Both the position numbers and the translations under genes were made by a program. From positions 1 through 45,105 of the forward strand of contig JAJRSO010000066.1 in the NCBI GenBank assembly GCA_024278755.1: a stretch of DNA of 45,105 nucleotides, read 5' to 3'. Below, piece after piece: positions 36,292-44,583 of the stretch; position 1 is the first letter of the stretch; each line of letters starts with the position of its first letter. The notes beneath the pieces are model-generated. The model saw nothing but the letters and a program-made list of their open reading frames with translations, made no database searches and was not told where the DNA came from. This stretch comes from Calditrichota bacterium (GTDB taxonomy: Bacteria; Calditrichota; Calditrichia; Calditrichales; Calditrichaceae).

Positions 36292-36656
36292 CGCCGGAAA
36301 GTTTTGAAAAAGCATTATTGAAACTTGAGGAAATTGCAACTTTAAGTGAAACAGAAATTATCCGCGATGCTACGATTCAAAGATTTGAATTTACCTTTGA
36401 ATTGGGTTGGAAAGCGCTGCGAACCTTTTTATTAAAGGTGCATGGAATTGTATGCAATTCCCCTAAAAAATGTTTTAGGGAAGGATTGGTGTTAGAATTG
36501 TATGATGCAACTGTAACAGAACAGCTATTATTGATGGTTGACGACCGTAATGAAACAACACATACATACGATGAAAACAGGGCGCAAAAAATATATGAAA
36601 ACATTATAAATCAATACAGTGGATTATTAAGACTTCTGTTGGAAAAAATAAGGTAA
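36285..36656 (+). CDS. hepT: HepT-type HEPN toxin (nucleotidyltransferase partner)
   Basis: An all-helical protein of 123 residues of the HI0074/HepT kind: RFEFTFELGWKALRTFL near residues 30-46 and the RNase motif Rx4HxY seen as RNETTHTY (about residues 86-93), whose tyrosine is the AMPylation target. It overlaps mntA. As a pair they form a type VII toxin-antitoxin system. The motifs are intact, so it is probably functional. Confidence 0.85.
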   Translation: MVTPESFEKALLKLEEIATLSETEIIRDATIQRFEFTFELGWKALRTFLLKVHGIVCNSPKKCFREGLVLELYDATVTEQLLLMVDDRNETTHTYDENRAQKIYENIINQYSGLLRLLLEKIR

Positions 36657-36663
36657 AAAGCGT

Positions 36664-37284
36664 ATGTCTGATTATTTTGTTCATGAATCTGCCTATGTAG
36701 ACGATAACGTAGAAATTGGCGCCGGCACGAAAATCTGGCATTTTTCACATATTCAGGGCGGTTCTAAAATCGGTCGGAATTGTGTGTTCGGTCAGAATGT
36801 AAATGTGGGCAATAATGTAACCATCGGTAATTTCTGCAAGGTGCAGAACAATGTCTCCATTTACGAAGGGGTGGAGCTGGAAGACTATGTCTTTTGCGGC
36901 CCGTCAATGGTCTTTACCAATATCTCGGAACCGCGGGTGGAGTTTCCGCAACGGGGTACGGAGTTTTATTTAAAAACGATTGTGAAGTACGGCGCTTCTA
37001 TTGGGGCTAACGCCACGATTGTTTGCGGGCACGATGTGGGACGCTTTGCCTTTATTGCCGCCGGGGCTGTGGTGGTAAAAGATGTGCCGGATTATGCTCT
37101 GATGGCCGGGGTTCCGGCGAGACGCATCGGCTGGATGAGTCGACACGGCGCCCGTTTAACAAATCCGGATGCGGAAGGCATTATGGTTTGTTCGAAGAGC
37201 GGCTGGAAGTATAAAGAAACGGAAACGGACGTACTGCGCTGTTTGGACTGGCCGGAAGAAAAAGCCGTTAACAATGAACAGTGA
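36664..37284 (+). CDS. wlbB: WlbB/WbpD-type UDP-amino-uronate N-acetyltransferase
   Basis: A left-handed beta-helix acetyltransferase of 206 residues with hexapeptide repeats (VEIGAGTKIWHFSHI, GRNCVFGQNVNVGNNV), VFTNISEPR, GASIGANATIVCGH with the catalytic histidine and the closing DYALMAGVPARRIGWMS. It acetylates the 3-amino group of UDP-GlcNAc3NA. It is close to WbpD/WlbB but is separated from wlbA by the toxin-antitoxin pair. Its stop lies in a heptad array (37267-37287). Confidence 0.9.
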   Translation: MSDYFVHESAYVDDNVEIGAGTKIWHFSHIQGGSKIGRNCVFGQNVNVGNNVTIGNFCKVQNNVSIYEGVELEDYVFCGPSMVFTNISEPRVEFPQRGTEFYLKTIVKYGASIGANATIVCGHDVGRFAFIAAGAVVVKDVPDYALMAGVPARRIGWMSRHGARLTNPDAEGIMVCSKSGWKYKETETDVLRCLDWPEEKAVNNEQ

Positions 37285-37287
37285 ACA
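37267..37287. repeat. Heptad-period array over the wlbB stop
   Basis: Three 7-base units (GTTAACA, ATGAACA, GTGAACA). The TGA stop of wlbB lies inside the last unit. Confidence 0.55.
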
Positions 37288-37436
37288 ATTCTTTAGAGCC
37301 CGGAAGATAGAATTCAGAATGCGAGGGGTATTAAGTTATTAGGTTGTTAGGTCGTTTTGTGCTCTTTGTGGCAAAAAGGAAATAGTAATTGTTGTGTGTA
37401 TTGTAATTTTAGATAAAGCTTGGCGATTGTTGTGTT

Positions 37437-37772
37437 ATGAAAATTATTCGGGGCCCCATTTCTTTTTATGACCTTTGGAAAACCAAAGAAATTGATCTGG
37501 GAGATATCTTAAAGATAGTTGTCGATATTAAAAAGCGTATTATCGGTGCAGATGCCGAGATGCATGCGGATATTGAAGAAAAACTGCTTGAAGATGGTTC
37601 ACAACAGGATGACCTATGGGGAGCAAATTTGATAGAAAGTGAAAATACGTACGATATTGAGTATACTTCATTTATTAATATCAGACCTGGGCAAGGAAAC
37701 AGAGCAATGGAAGTACAAGATCCTAATTTATGCAGACAACTGGAAATTATTATTAACGAATTGATCAAATAA
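37437..37772 (+). CDS. DUF5674-family protein
   Basis: A protein of 111 residues. ILKIVVDIKKRIIGADAEMH, LLEDGSQQDDLWGANL and FINIRPGQGNRAMEVQDP match my memory of DUF5674. The function is unknown. It is followed two bases later by a small helical gene, a pairing that looks like a two-gene module of toxin-antitoxin size. It sits where other wlb operons carry the aminotransferase gene. Confidence 0.75.
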   Translation: MKIIRGPISFYDLWKTKEIDLGDILKIVVDIKKRIIGADAEMHADIEEKLLEDGSQQDDLWGANLIESENTYDIEYTSFINIRPGQGNRAMEVQDPNLCRQLEIIINELIK

Positions 37773-37774
37773 CA

Positions 37775-38128
37775 ATGTATCCGTTAAAGCTGCATAAAAG
37801 TTTAGATATAGATAAATGGGCAACGTATTCAAAAGGGCGGCAAATTCTTATGATTGCCAACGAGCTGAACAGGGCTAAAAACTTTATCGAAAATGGCAAA
37901 ACAGAGGCCGTAAATATGTGTTACGAGCGGGCCTTTGAATTGACAGACCTGACTTCTTCTGATGTGAAGTGGCGAGGGAAAAGCAGAGAACTGCGACGGT
38001 TCCGTGAATTATTGGCAATGCAATATGTTGAAGAAGAAAAAGATGCTACGATAAATCAGATGTTGTATCTCGGCTTGATACGATTATCCGCCGACGCATA
38101 CCGTATGCTTTACCCGGCGAAACAATAA
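37775..38128 (+). CDS. Unknown small helical partner of the DUF5674 gene
   Basis: A protein of 117 residues rich in helix, with MIANELNRAKNFIENGKTEA and a basic WRGKSRELRRFRELLA stretch, and no membrane segment. I do not recognise the family. It starts two bases after the DUF5674 stop, so the two are co-translated. This suggests a protein pair, possibly a toxin-antitoxin or a small regulatory complex. Nothing ties it to sugar synthesis. Confidence 0.6.
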   Translation: MYPLKLHKSLDIDKWATYSKGRQILMIANELNRAKNFIENGKTEAVNMCYERAFELTDLTSSDVKWRGKSRELRRFRELLAMQYVEEEKDATINQMLYLGLIRLSADAYRMLYPAKQ

Positions 38129-38142
38129 AAAAGGAATTATAG

Positions 38143-39240
38143 ATGAAACGAATACTGAACATCGTCGGCGCGCGGCCGAATTTTATGAAAATTGCCCCTA
38201 TTCATCGAGAGATGCAGAAAGTCACAAATGACATTGAGCCTATTTTGATTCATACCGGGCAGCATTATGACGAGCGCATGAGCAAGTTCTTTTTTGATGA
38301 TTTGGGCATGCCCAAGCCGGACGAGTTTCTCGGCGTCGGTTCCGGCAGCCATGCCGAGCAAACGGCGCGGGTAATGGTTGAGTTTGAAAAGGTCTGTTTA
38401 AAATACAAACCGGATTTGGTTCTGGTAGTGGGCGACGTCAATTCCACTATGGCTTGCAGTATTACGGCTAAAAAATTATGGATTCCGGTGGCCCATGTGG
38501 AAGCGGGATTACGCAGTTTTGACAGGGAAATGCCCGAAGAGATCAACCGTTTGGCCACGGACGCCATTTCGGATTTTCTGTTTGTTTCGGAAATTAACGG
38601 AGAAATCAATCTGAAGAATGAAGGCGTGGATCCCAATAAGATGCATTATGTGGGTAACGTGATGATCGATTCGCTGATTAATTTTATGCAAAAGGCCGAG
38701 CAGTCCACCATTATGGCGGAACAAAATCTGAATGGCGATGATTTTGTACTGATTACCATGCACCGTCCTTCCAATGTGGATGACAAAGAAAATTTCTCTA
38801 AAATTATGCGCGCCTTCGAAGAAATCTCCCAAGACATTACAATTATTTTTCCCATCCATCCGCGGGCGGAGAAGAACTTGGAAAATTTTGGTCTGATGGA
38901 AAAAGCAAAGGCTATGAAAAATTTAAAACTGTTGCCGCCGCTGGGCTATTTGGATTTTATTCAATTGGAAAAGAAGGCAAAGTTTGTCATTACCGATTCC
39001 GGCGGTTTACAGGAAGAAACAACCTTCCTCGGCAAACCCTGTCTGACTGTTCGGGAAAATACCGAGCGTCCCATCACGGTGCAAATTGGCACCAATGAAA
39101 TCATCGGGACAGATACGGAACGGATGGTAAAGCAGGCAAAGAAAATTATCAGCGGTAACTGGAAAAAGGGCGAGATTCCCAAATATTGGGACGGCAAAAC
39201 GGCGGAGCGAATTGTTGAAATTTTAGATTCTAAATTATAG
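38143..39240 (+). CDS. wecB: Non-hydrolysing UDP-N-acetylglucosamine 2-epimerase
   Basis: A protein of 365 residues opening ILNIVGARPNFMKIAPI, with HTGQHYDERMS, VVGDVNSTMACS, HVEAGLRSFDREMPEEINR, TMHRPSNVD, the C-terminal ITDSGGLQEE and NTERPIT. It inverts C2 of UDP-GlcNAc or a derivative. Next to wlbA and wlbB it may be the WbpI/WlbD form that acts on the diacetamido-uronate, but a WecB role (UDP-ManNAc) cannot be excluded. Its stop lies in a heptad array (39225-39252), and a terminator follows. Confidence 0.9.
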   Translation: MKRILNIVGARPNFMKIAPIHREMQKVTNDIEPILIHTGQHYDERMSKFFFDDLGMPKPDEFLGVGSGSHAEQTARVMVEFEKVCLKYKPDLVLVVGDVNSTMACSITAKKLWIPVAHVEAGLRSFDREMPEEINRLATDAISDFLFVSEINGEINLKNEGVDPNKMHYVGNVMIDSLINFMQKAEQSTIMAEQNLNGDDFVLITMHRPSNVDDKENFSKIMRAFEEISQDITIIFPIHPRAEKNLENFGLMEKAKAMKNLKLLPPLGYLDFIQLEKKAKFVITDSGGLQEETTFLGKPCLTVRENTERPITVQIGTNEIIGTDTERMVKQAKKIISGNWKKGEIPKYWDGKTAERIVEILDSKL

Positions 39241-39252
39241 ATTTTAAATGAA
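39225..39252. repeat. Heptad-period array over the wecB stop
   Basis: Four 7-base units (AGATTCT, AAATTAT, AGATTTT, AAATGAA). The TAG stop of wecB lies within it. Confidence 0.55.
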
Positions 39253-39257
39253 AAGAG

Positions 39258-39309
39258 AAGTTTCCGGTTCACCGTTTAAAAATGGGTAACCGGCCACTTT
39301 GTTTTTTTT
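39258..39309 (+). terminator. Rho-independent terminator after wecB
   Basis: AAGT, then CCGGTT (39264-39269), pairs with AACCGG (39288-39293), then ACTT. The inner CC/GG also pairs. A run of eight T follows. It ends the wlb part before the rml genes. Confidence 0.65.
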
Positions 39310-39619
39310 ATCAACGATTGAAGATTAACGATTGCAGAGGAGAGCAATTTTCCCCCTTAAAAAAGGGGGATTAAGGGGGGTGTCCTAAATAGCCAACATT
39401 CATCTAACATTTCCAAAAGGGAGCACCACACCCGTGATGACGACCGCCCGCACCGTCATTGCGATCCCGAGAATCGGGAGAAGCAATCTTCCTGGGATCG
39501 CCACGTCGCTTATCCCGCTTGGGCGGGACGATGACAACAAAAGAATCACTCAATTTAGGTAATGATTAACATTAGCAATTAACAATTAATATTACTGTAA
39601 ACTATAAACTAATTATTCT
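39310..39619. repeat. Gap of stacked intergenic repeats before rmlB
   Basis: No gene is seen. In order: a heptad-like stretch near 39313-39337; a perfect CCCCCTT/AAGGGGG hairpin (39352-39369) followed by another G-run; and a block at about 39430-39535 (CCGTCATTGCGATCCCG ... GCAATCTTCC ... CGGGACGATGACAAC). I know that block as the very common GTCATTGCGA...CAATGAC type palindromic repeat of many genomes. Last is a heptad array at 39561-39595 just ahead of the rmlB start. Confidence 0.55.
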
Positions 39620-40687
39620 ATGAAAACAATTCTTGTGACCGGCGGGGCCGGGTTTATCGGCTCTAACCTGGTGCGCTACCTGATTCAACATACTGCGTAT
39701 AATGTGGTGAATGCGGATAAGCTGACCTATTCCGGGAATCTTGATTCTCTTCGGGATATTGCCGATGATGCGCGCTATTCCTTTGAACAGGCGGATATTT
39801 GTGATGCGCCTATAATAACGGCGCTTTTTGAAAAATATCAACCGGAATTTCTTATGCATCTCGCGGCGGAATCCCATGTGGATCGTTCCATCGACGGGCC
39901 GGCGGAGTTTTTAAATACCAATATTATCGGCACCTTTAATCTGTTAGAAACGACGCGCGCGTACTGGCAGAATTTAGATCGTACCCGAAAAGAAGCCTTC
40001 CGTTTTCTGCATATCTCCACCGATGAGGTATTCGGTTCTTTGGGCAGCAGCGGTTTTTTTACGGAAGCGACTTCTTACAAGCCCAATTCACCCTACTCGG
40101 CTTCCAAGGCTTCTTCGGATCATCTGGTGCGCGCATGGTATCACACCTATGGCCTGCCCACGGTTATTACGAATTGCTCCAATAATTACGGCCCGTATCA
40201 GTTTCCCGAAAAGCTGATTCCGGTGGTTATTCTCAAAGCCTTGAAGGGCGAATCCATTCCCGTATACGGAAAGGGGGCGAATATCCGCGACTGGCTGTAT
40301 GTAGAAGACCATGTAACCGCTCTGCTTTCTGTTCTGGAAAAGGGTGAGATCGGACAAACCTACAATGTAGGCGGCAATGCCGAGCGGACAAATCTGGAAT
40401 TGGTCAAGATTATTTGCAATATTCTGAATGAGCTGAAACCAAACGATTCCATAGGAGATTATAAAGAGCTCATTACCTTTGTGACGGATCGGCCCGGCCA
40501 TGATTTGCGCTATGCCATCGATTCATCCAAAATACAAAACGAATTGGGCTGGAAGCCGGCAAAAACACTGGAGGCCGGATTACGGGAAACCGTAAACTGG
40601 TATCTGGAAAACAAGGAATGGTGGGAACGTATTTTATCCGGCGCCTACCGGTTGGAACGGATTGGGCTAAAAACAAATTCTAAATGA
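39620..40687 (+). CDS. rmlB: dTDP-glucose 4,6-dehydratase
   Basis: An extended-SDR enzyme of 355 residues: NAD-binding [37 protein letters not shown], catalytic [24 protein letters not shown] and the WLYVEDH stretch. It converts dTDP-glucose to dTDP-4-keto-6-deoxyglucose, the branch point to rhamnose and other deoxysugars. rmlA follows; rmlC and rmlD are not in the window. Its stop lies in a 35-bp heptad array (40676-40710). Confidence 0.96.
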   Translation: MKTILVTGGAGFIGSNLVRYLIQHTAYNVVNADKLTYSGNLDSLRDIADDARYSFEQADICDAPIITALFEKYQPEFLMHLAAESHVDRSIDGPAEFLNTNIIGTFNLLETTRAYWQNLDRTRKEAFRFLHISTDEVFGSLGSSGFFTEATSYKPNSPYSASKASSDHLVRAWYHTYGLPTVITNCSNNYGPYQFPEKLIPVVILKALKGESIPVYGKGANIRDWLYVEDHVTALLSVLEKGEIGQTYNVGGNAERTNLELVKIICNILNELKPNDSIGDYKELITFVTDRPGHDLRYAIDSSKIQNELGWKPAKTLEAGLRETVNWYLENKEWWERILSGAYRLERIGLKTNSK

Positions 40688-40710
40688 TGAATTTTGAATT
40701 TTGAATGGCG
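40676..40710. repeat. Heptad-period array over the rmlB stop
   Basis: Five 7-base units (AATTCTA, AATGATG, AATTTTG, AATTTTG, AATGGCG). The TGA stop of rmlB is inside the second unit. A second array of four units follows at 40728-40755, ahead of rmlA. Confidence 0.75.
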
Positions 40711-40767
40711 TGTTCATATTGCATTTAAAATTTATAACCCAAAATTCATAATTGCAAACGGAGTATT

Positions 40768-41634
40768 ATGAAAGGTATTATTCTCGCGGGTGGGTCGGGG
40801 ACACGGCTTTATCCTATTACCAAAACGGTGAGTAAACAATTGCTGCCGGTGTATGATAAACCGATGATCTACTATCCGCTGTCTACCCTGATGCTGGCAG
40901 GCATTACTGATATTCTAATCATTTCCACACCGCAGGATTTACCGCGCTTCGAAGAATTGTTGGGAAACGGAAGTCAGTGGGGGATTCACCTTTCTTATAA
41001 AGAACAACCCAGTCCGGACGGATTGGCGCAGGCCTTTATCCTTGGCAAATCGTTTATCGGTGATGATTCCGTCTGTTTGATCTTGGGTGATAATATCTTT
41101 TACGGTCACGGGCTGCCGGAGCTGCTGATAAAAGCCACAAATCAAAAAGAGGGCGCCACGGTATTCGGTTATTATGTAAACGATCCGCAGCGTTACGGCG
41201 TGGTGGGCTTCGATGAAGACGGAAACGCCAATTCATTGGAAGAAAAACCCGAGCGGCCCAAATCCAATTACGCGGTGACCGGTTTATATTTTTATGATAA
41301 CACGGTGGTGAAAATTGCTTCCGGGTTAAAGCCGTCCGCGCGCGGCGAGCTGGAAATTACCGATGTGAACAAGCATTATCTGAAGCAGGGAAATCTGAAG
41401 GTAGAAAAAATCGGCCGTGGTTTTGCCTGGCTGGATATGGGGACGAATCAATCCTTTATTGATGCGGCTCTTTTTATGAAAACCATCGAAGAACGGCAGG
41501 GGCTCAAGATCGGCTGCGTGGAAGAAGTGGCTTATTATAAAAAGTATATTGATTCTGCTCAGCTTAAAAAACTGGCGGCAGAGCTGGGTAAGAGTAATTA
41601 TGGGAAGTACCTGGAAAAGATAATTAAAAATTAA
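40768..41634 (+). CDS. rmlA: Glucose-1-phosphate thymidylyltransferase
   Basis: A protein of 288 residues with the nucleotide-binding [20 protein letters not shown], the [10 protein letters not shown] stretch, [32 protein letters not shown] and [10 protein letters not shown]. It makes dTDP-glucose for RmlB. A GGAG site lies upstream. Its TAA stop lies at the junction of the first two units of a heptad array (41622-41649). Confidence 0.96.
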   Translation: MKGIILAGGSGTRLYPITKTVSKQLLPVYDKPMIYYPLSTLMLAGITDILIISTPQDLPRFEELLGNGSQWGIHLSYKEQPSPDGLAQAFILGKSFIGDDSVCLILGDNIFYGHGLPELLIKATNQKEGATVFGYYVNDPQRYGVVGFDEDGNANSLEEKPERPKSNYAVTGLYFYDNTVVKIASGLKPSARGELEITDVNKHYLKQGNLKVEKIGRGFAWLDMGTNQSFIDAALFMKTIEERQGLKIGCVEEVAYYKKYIDSAQLKKLAAELGKSNYGKYLEKIIKN

Positions 41635-41649
41635 GAATTAAGAATAGCC
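41622..41649. repeat. Heptad-period array over the rmlA stop
   Basis: Four 7-base units (AATTAAA, AATTAAG, AATTAAG, AATAGCC) that include the end of rmlA. Confidence 0.65.
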
Positions 41650-41691
41650 AGCTTCCAGATGATAAATTAAAAATAATGATAAGGACTAAAA

Positions 41692-42705
41692 ATGTTTTCA
41701 GGTAAAACTTTACTTATCACCGGTGGTACCGGTTCTTTTGGCAATGCAGTTTTAAATCGTTTTTTGGATACAGATATAAGAGAAATCCGTATTTTTAGCC
41801 GTGATGAAAAAAAACAGGAAGATTTGCGTATTCGGCTGAGTAATTCGAAGGTCAAGTTTTATATTGGTGATGTGCGAAATTATGATGGTCTCCATTCGGC
41901 GATGCGCGGCGTCGATTATGTATTTCACGCGGCTGCTTTAAAGCAGGTACCTTCCTGTGAATTTTATCCGATGGAAGCCATTCGCACCAATGTGTTAGGC
42001 GCTGAAAATGTATTAAACGCTGCCTTGGCAAATGAAGTGGGAAAAGTTATCTTTTTAAGTACAGACAAAGCGGTTTATCCGATCAACGCGATGGGCTTAT
42101 CCAAAGCGCTTATGGAAAAACTGATGGTTGCCAAAGCACGAATAAATCAAAACGGGAAAACGGTTTTTTGCGGTACCCGTTATGGCAATGTAATGGCGTC
42201 CCGCGGTTCCGTTATTCCGCTATTTGTCAGTCAGATTAAAGAAGGCAAACCTTTAACCATAACCGATTCGAATATGACCCGCTTTCTTATGTCATTGGAT
42301 GATGCGGTCGATTTAGTGCTCTATGCTTATAAACATGGCAGCCAGGGTGACCGTTTTGTACAAAAAGCCCCGGCTGCAACCATTGAGACCGTTGCAAAGG
42401 CCCTGTTGGAGATCTTTAATGCGGATAATGAAATCAAAATTATCGGAACTCGCCACGGTGAAAAGCTATATGAAACGCTGTTAACCCGGGAAGAGATGGC
42501 AGTGGCCGAAGATCGCGGGGAGTACTTTCGTGTACCGCCTGATATTCGGGATTTGAACTATAATAAGTTTTTTATTGAAGGTCAGGCAGAAATCAGTGAA
42601 ATGCAGGACTACCATTCTTCCAACACAACACAATTGAATATTCAGGAAACAAAAGAGATGCTGTTGAAGCTGGACTATATTCAAAAAGAATTAAATAACC
42701 AATAA
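41692..42705 (+). CDS. capE: CapE/WbjB-type UDP-GlcNAc 4,6-dehydratase (inverting)
   Basis: An SDR enzyme of 337 residues with TGGTGSFGNAV, FSRDEKKQEDLR, GDVRNYDGL, HAAALKQVPSCE and LSTDKAVYPINAMGLSKALME, where methionine takes the place of the usual catalytic tyrosine (MxxxK), as in CapE/FlaA1-like inverting dehydratases. TRYGNVMASRGSVIP and RFLMSLDDAVDL follow. It begins UDP-N-acetyl-L-fucosamine synthesis. The next two genes fit the following steps. Its TAA stop lies in a heptad array (42694-42735). Confidence 0.92.
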   Translation: MFSGKTLLITGGTGSFGNAVLNRFLDTDIREIRIFSRDEKKQEDLRIRLSNSKVKFYIGDVRNYDGLHSAMRGVDYVFHAAALKQVPSCEFYPMEAIRTNVLGAENVLNAALANEVGKVIFLSTDKAVYPINAMGLSKALMEKLMVAKARINQNGKTVFCGTRYGNVMASRGSVIPLFVSQIKEGKPLTITDSNMTRFLMSLDDAVDLVLYAYKHGSQGDRFVQKAPAATIETVAKALLEIFNADNEIKIIGTRHGEKLYETLLTREEMAVAEDRGEYFRVPPDIRDLNYNKFFIEGQAEISEMQDYHSSNTTQLNIQETKEMLLKLDYIQKELNNQ

Positions 42706-42735
42706 CCAATAACCAATTTCTAATTACTAAAAGCT
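42694..42735. repeat. Heptad-period array over the capE stop
   Basis: Three perfect AATAACC units, then AATTTCT, AATTACT and AAAAGCT. The capE stop is in the second unit, and the array fills most of the gap to the next gene. Confidence 0.8.
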
Positions 42736-42748
42736 AATATAATTACGA

Positions 42749-43201
42749 ATGAATAGAAAACCTTATATAATTAACGGCGGAATTCATACGGATGAACGCG
42801 GTTCCGTTTCACATGTAAATGATTTCAGCTTTCCCGGGATAAAACGTTTTTATCAGGTTAAAAATAAATCGGTTGAAACCGTACGCGCCTGGCAGGGGCA
42901 TAAAATAGAAGAGAAGTATTTCTTTGTTAGTCAGGGTGTCTTTTTAATTACCGCTGTTAAAATTGATGATTGGGAGAATCCTTCCAAAAGCTTACAGGCG
43001 GATACGTTTGTTTTAAAAGCCATTGAGCCGCAAATACTGTATATCCCACCCGGATACGCAAACGGTGTAAAGGCGCTTGAAACAAATTCCATATTAACCG
43101 TATTTTCGAATCTCTCTTTATCCGAAAGCGCGGCCGATACGTACCGTTTTGATGCTTCCATGTGGTTCGACTGGACAGGGTACACCGATAACACGGATTA
43201 A
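42749..43201 (+). CDS. Cupin sugar epimerase (RmlC/WxcM-like)
   Basis: A protein of 150 residues with a single cupin domain: HTDERGSVSHVNDF, FYQVKNKS, VRAWQGHKIEEKYFFV, ILYIPPGYANG and a tail with FDASMWFDW. It resembles dTDP-4-keto-6-deoxyhexose 3,5-epimerases and the WxcM-like sugar isomerases. It lies between capE and capF, so it may act on the 4-keto intermediate of that pathway, or on the RmlB product. The substrate is not certain. Confidence 0.75.
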   Translation: MNRKPYIINGGIHTDERGSVSHVNDFSFPGIKRFYQVKNKSVETVRAWQGHKIEEKYFFVSQGVFLITAVKIDDWENPSKSLQADTFVLKAIEPQILYIPPGYANGVKALETNSILTVFSNLSLSESAADTYRFDASMWFDWTGYTDNTD

Positions 43202-43225
43202 ACAGTTAATCGCGGAAAACTATTT

Positions 43226-43325
43226 TTTTTAGCAGTTAAGAGGCGCTTAAATGCCAGATCCTATTATTAAATCTGTTAAACCTGTGAGAATCTGTGGTCT
43301 GATTTTTTAAAAAGTAAGGATTAAA
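43226..43325. repeat. Dispersed intergenic repeat copy before capF
   Basis: Contains AAATCTGTTAAACCTGTGAG and AATCTGTGGTCTGATTTTTT, related to the ATCTGTG/CGCAGAT phrases at other gaps. No gene is seen. The bases just before the capF ATG (AAGTAAGGATTAAA) hold a weak ribosome site. Confidence 0.4.
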
Positions 43326-44468
43326 ATGAAAAAAAATAGAGTAGGTATCACCGGCCAGGCCGGGTTTATGGGAACGCATCTTGCCAACAGTTTAAACTTG
43401 AAGGCGGACAGCATTGAACTTATCCCTTTTGAGGATGCTTTTTTTGATGATCTGGCTATCCTCAAAGATTTTGTTAATCAATGCGATACCATCGTCCATC
43501 TGGCGGCAATGAATCGTCATAATGAGCCGCAAACGATTTATGATACCAATATCCGTCTTGTTAAAACATTGTTGCAAGCTCTGGATGAAACAGATTCAAA
43601 ACCGCATATTATTTTCTCTTCTTCCACGCAGGAAGAGCGGGATAATCTTTATGGCAAATCTAAACGCGACGGACGAAAACTGTTTGAAGATTGGGCAGAG
43701 AAAAACAATTTAGCGTTTACGGCGCTTATCATTCCAAATGTATTTGGCCCTTTCGGACATCCGTACTATAATTCATTTATTGCTACCTTTTGCCATCAGC
43801 TGACGCACGGAGAGACGCCGGAAATACAGGTGGATGGAGCGGTTAAACTCATCTATATTAATGAGCTGGTGGAGGTGTTTTATAAAGCTATCAGCAATCA
43901 ACTACCAATTCCCAATTCTCAATTCTCAATTTCCAATTATACGGTGCCCTACACGGCGGTGAAAAAAGTATCGGGAATTCTGCAGCTGCTTAAGCATTAT
44001 AAGACGGATTATTTTGAAAACGGTATCTTTCCCAACTTGGATGATGCGTTTGAGCTGGCATTATTTAATACATTCCGCTGCTATATGCCGCAGGAGAAAT
44101 TTCCCTTCTTTTATAAAAAACATGCCGATGAACGCGGTGTTTTTGTGGAAATCGCCAAAACAAATTCCGGCGGGCAGTTTTCTTTTTCTACCACAAAACC
44201 GGGTATCACTCGTGGTAATCATTACCATACACGAAAGGCGGAACGTTTTGCGGTGATTAAGGGGAAAGCGCGTATTCAGCTTAGAAAGATTGGCAGCGAG
44301 GAAGTAATCAATTATGATTTGGACGGGGACAATCCTTCTTTTGTGGATATGCCCATCTGGTATACACATAATATTACCAATACCGGCGATGATGAACTAA
44401 TTACTTTATTCTGGATAAATGAACCGTTTAATCCCGATGACCCGGATACTTTTTATGAGAAGGTTTAG
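43326..44468 (+). CDS. capF: CapF/WbjC-type reductase-epimerase with C-terminal cupin
   Basis: A protein of 380 residues in two domains. Residues 1-245 are SDR-like (VGITGQAGFMGTHLANSL, IVHLAAMNRHNEP, SSSTQEERDNLYGKSKRDGR with YxxxK, IPNVFGPFGHPYYNSFIATFCH). Residues about 260-380 are a cupin (HADERGVFVEIAKT, GITRGNHYHTRKAERFAVIKG, PIWYTHNITNTG). CapF epimerises C3 and reduces C4 to give UDP-6-deoxy-talNAc, which CapG turns into UDP-FucNAc; capG should lie beyond the window. Residues about 194-205 come from a heptad repeat. Confidence 0.92.
   Translation: MKKNRVGITGQAGFMGTHLANSLNLKADSIELIPFEDAFFDDLAILKDFVNQCDTIVHLAAMNRHNEPQTIYDTNIRLVKTLLQALDETDSKPHIIFSSSTQEERDNLYGKSKRDGRKLFEDWAEKNNLAFTALIIPNVFGPFGHPYYNSFIATFCHQLTHGETPEIQVDGAVKLIYINELVEVFYKAISNQLPIPNSQFSISNYTVPYTAVKKVSGILQLLKHYKTDYFENGIFPNLDDAFELALFNTFRCYMPQEKFPFFYKKHADERGVFVEIAKTNSGGQFSFSTTKPGITRGNHYHTRKAERFAVIKGKARIQLRKIGSEEVINYDLDGDNPSFVDMPIWYTHNITNTGDDELITLFWINEPFNPDDPDTFYEKV
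43906..43940 (+). repeat. Heptad-period array inside the capF coding region
   Basis: Five 7-base units (CAATTCC, CAATTCT, CAATTCT, CAATTTC, CAATTAT; 35 bp), the same unit as the intergenic array at 5239-5294. They encode Pro/Asn/Ser-rich residues between the SDR helix VEVFYKAI and the strand TVPYTAVKK. Confidence 0.8.
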
Positions 44469-44473
44469 GGATA

Positions 44474-44520
44474 GGACACAGAAAACGCGGATCTGGCAGA
44501 TTAGCACGGAAAAAACAACA
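44474..44520. repeat. Dispersed CGCGGAT/AGATTAG repeat left of GxxExxY gene
   Basis: Phrase ACACAGAAAACGCGGATCTG, which recurs with small changes at 45068-45105 on the other side of the GxxExxY gene. Confidence 0.5.
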
Positions 44521-44583
44521 CAACTTATGTAAAAATGGTATTTAAATTTTTGTAAATTGATAAATGCAATTACGGAAGTTTTT

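Noticed and set aside
40088-40501. Minus-strand frame of 137 codons inside rmlB
   Set aside because: It is a shadow of a well-conserved rmlB frame.
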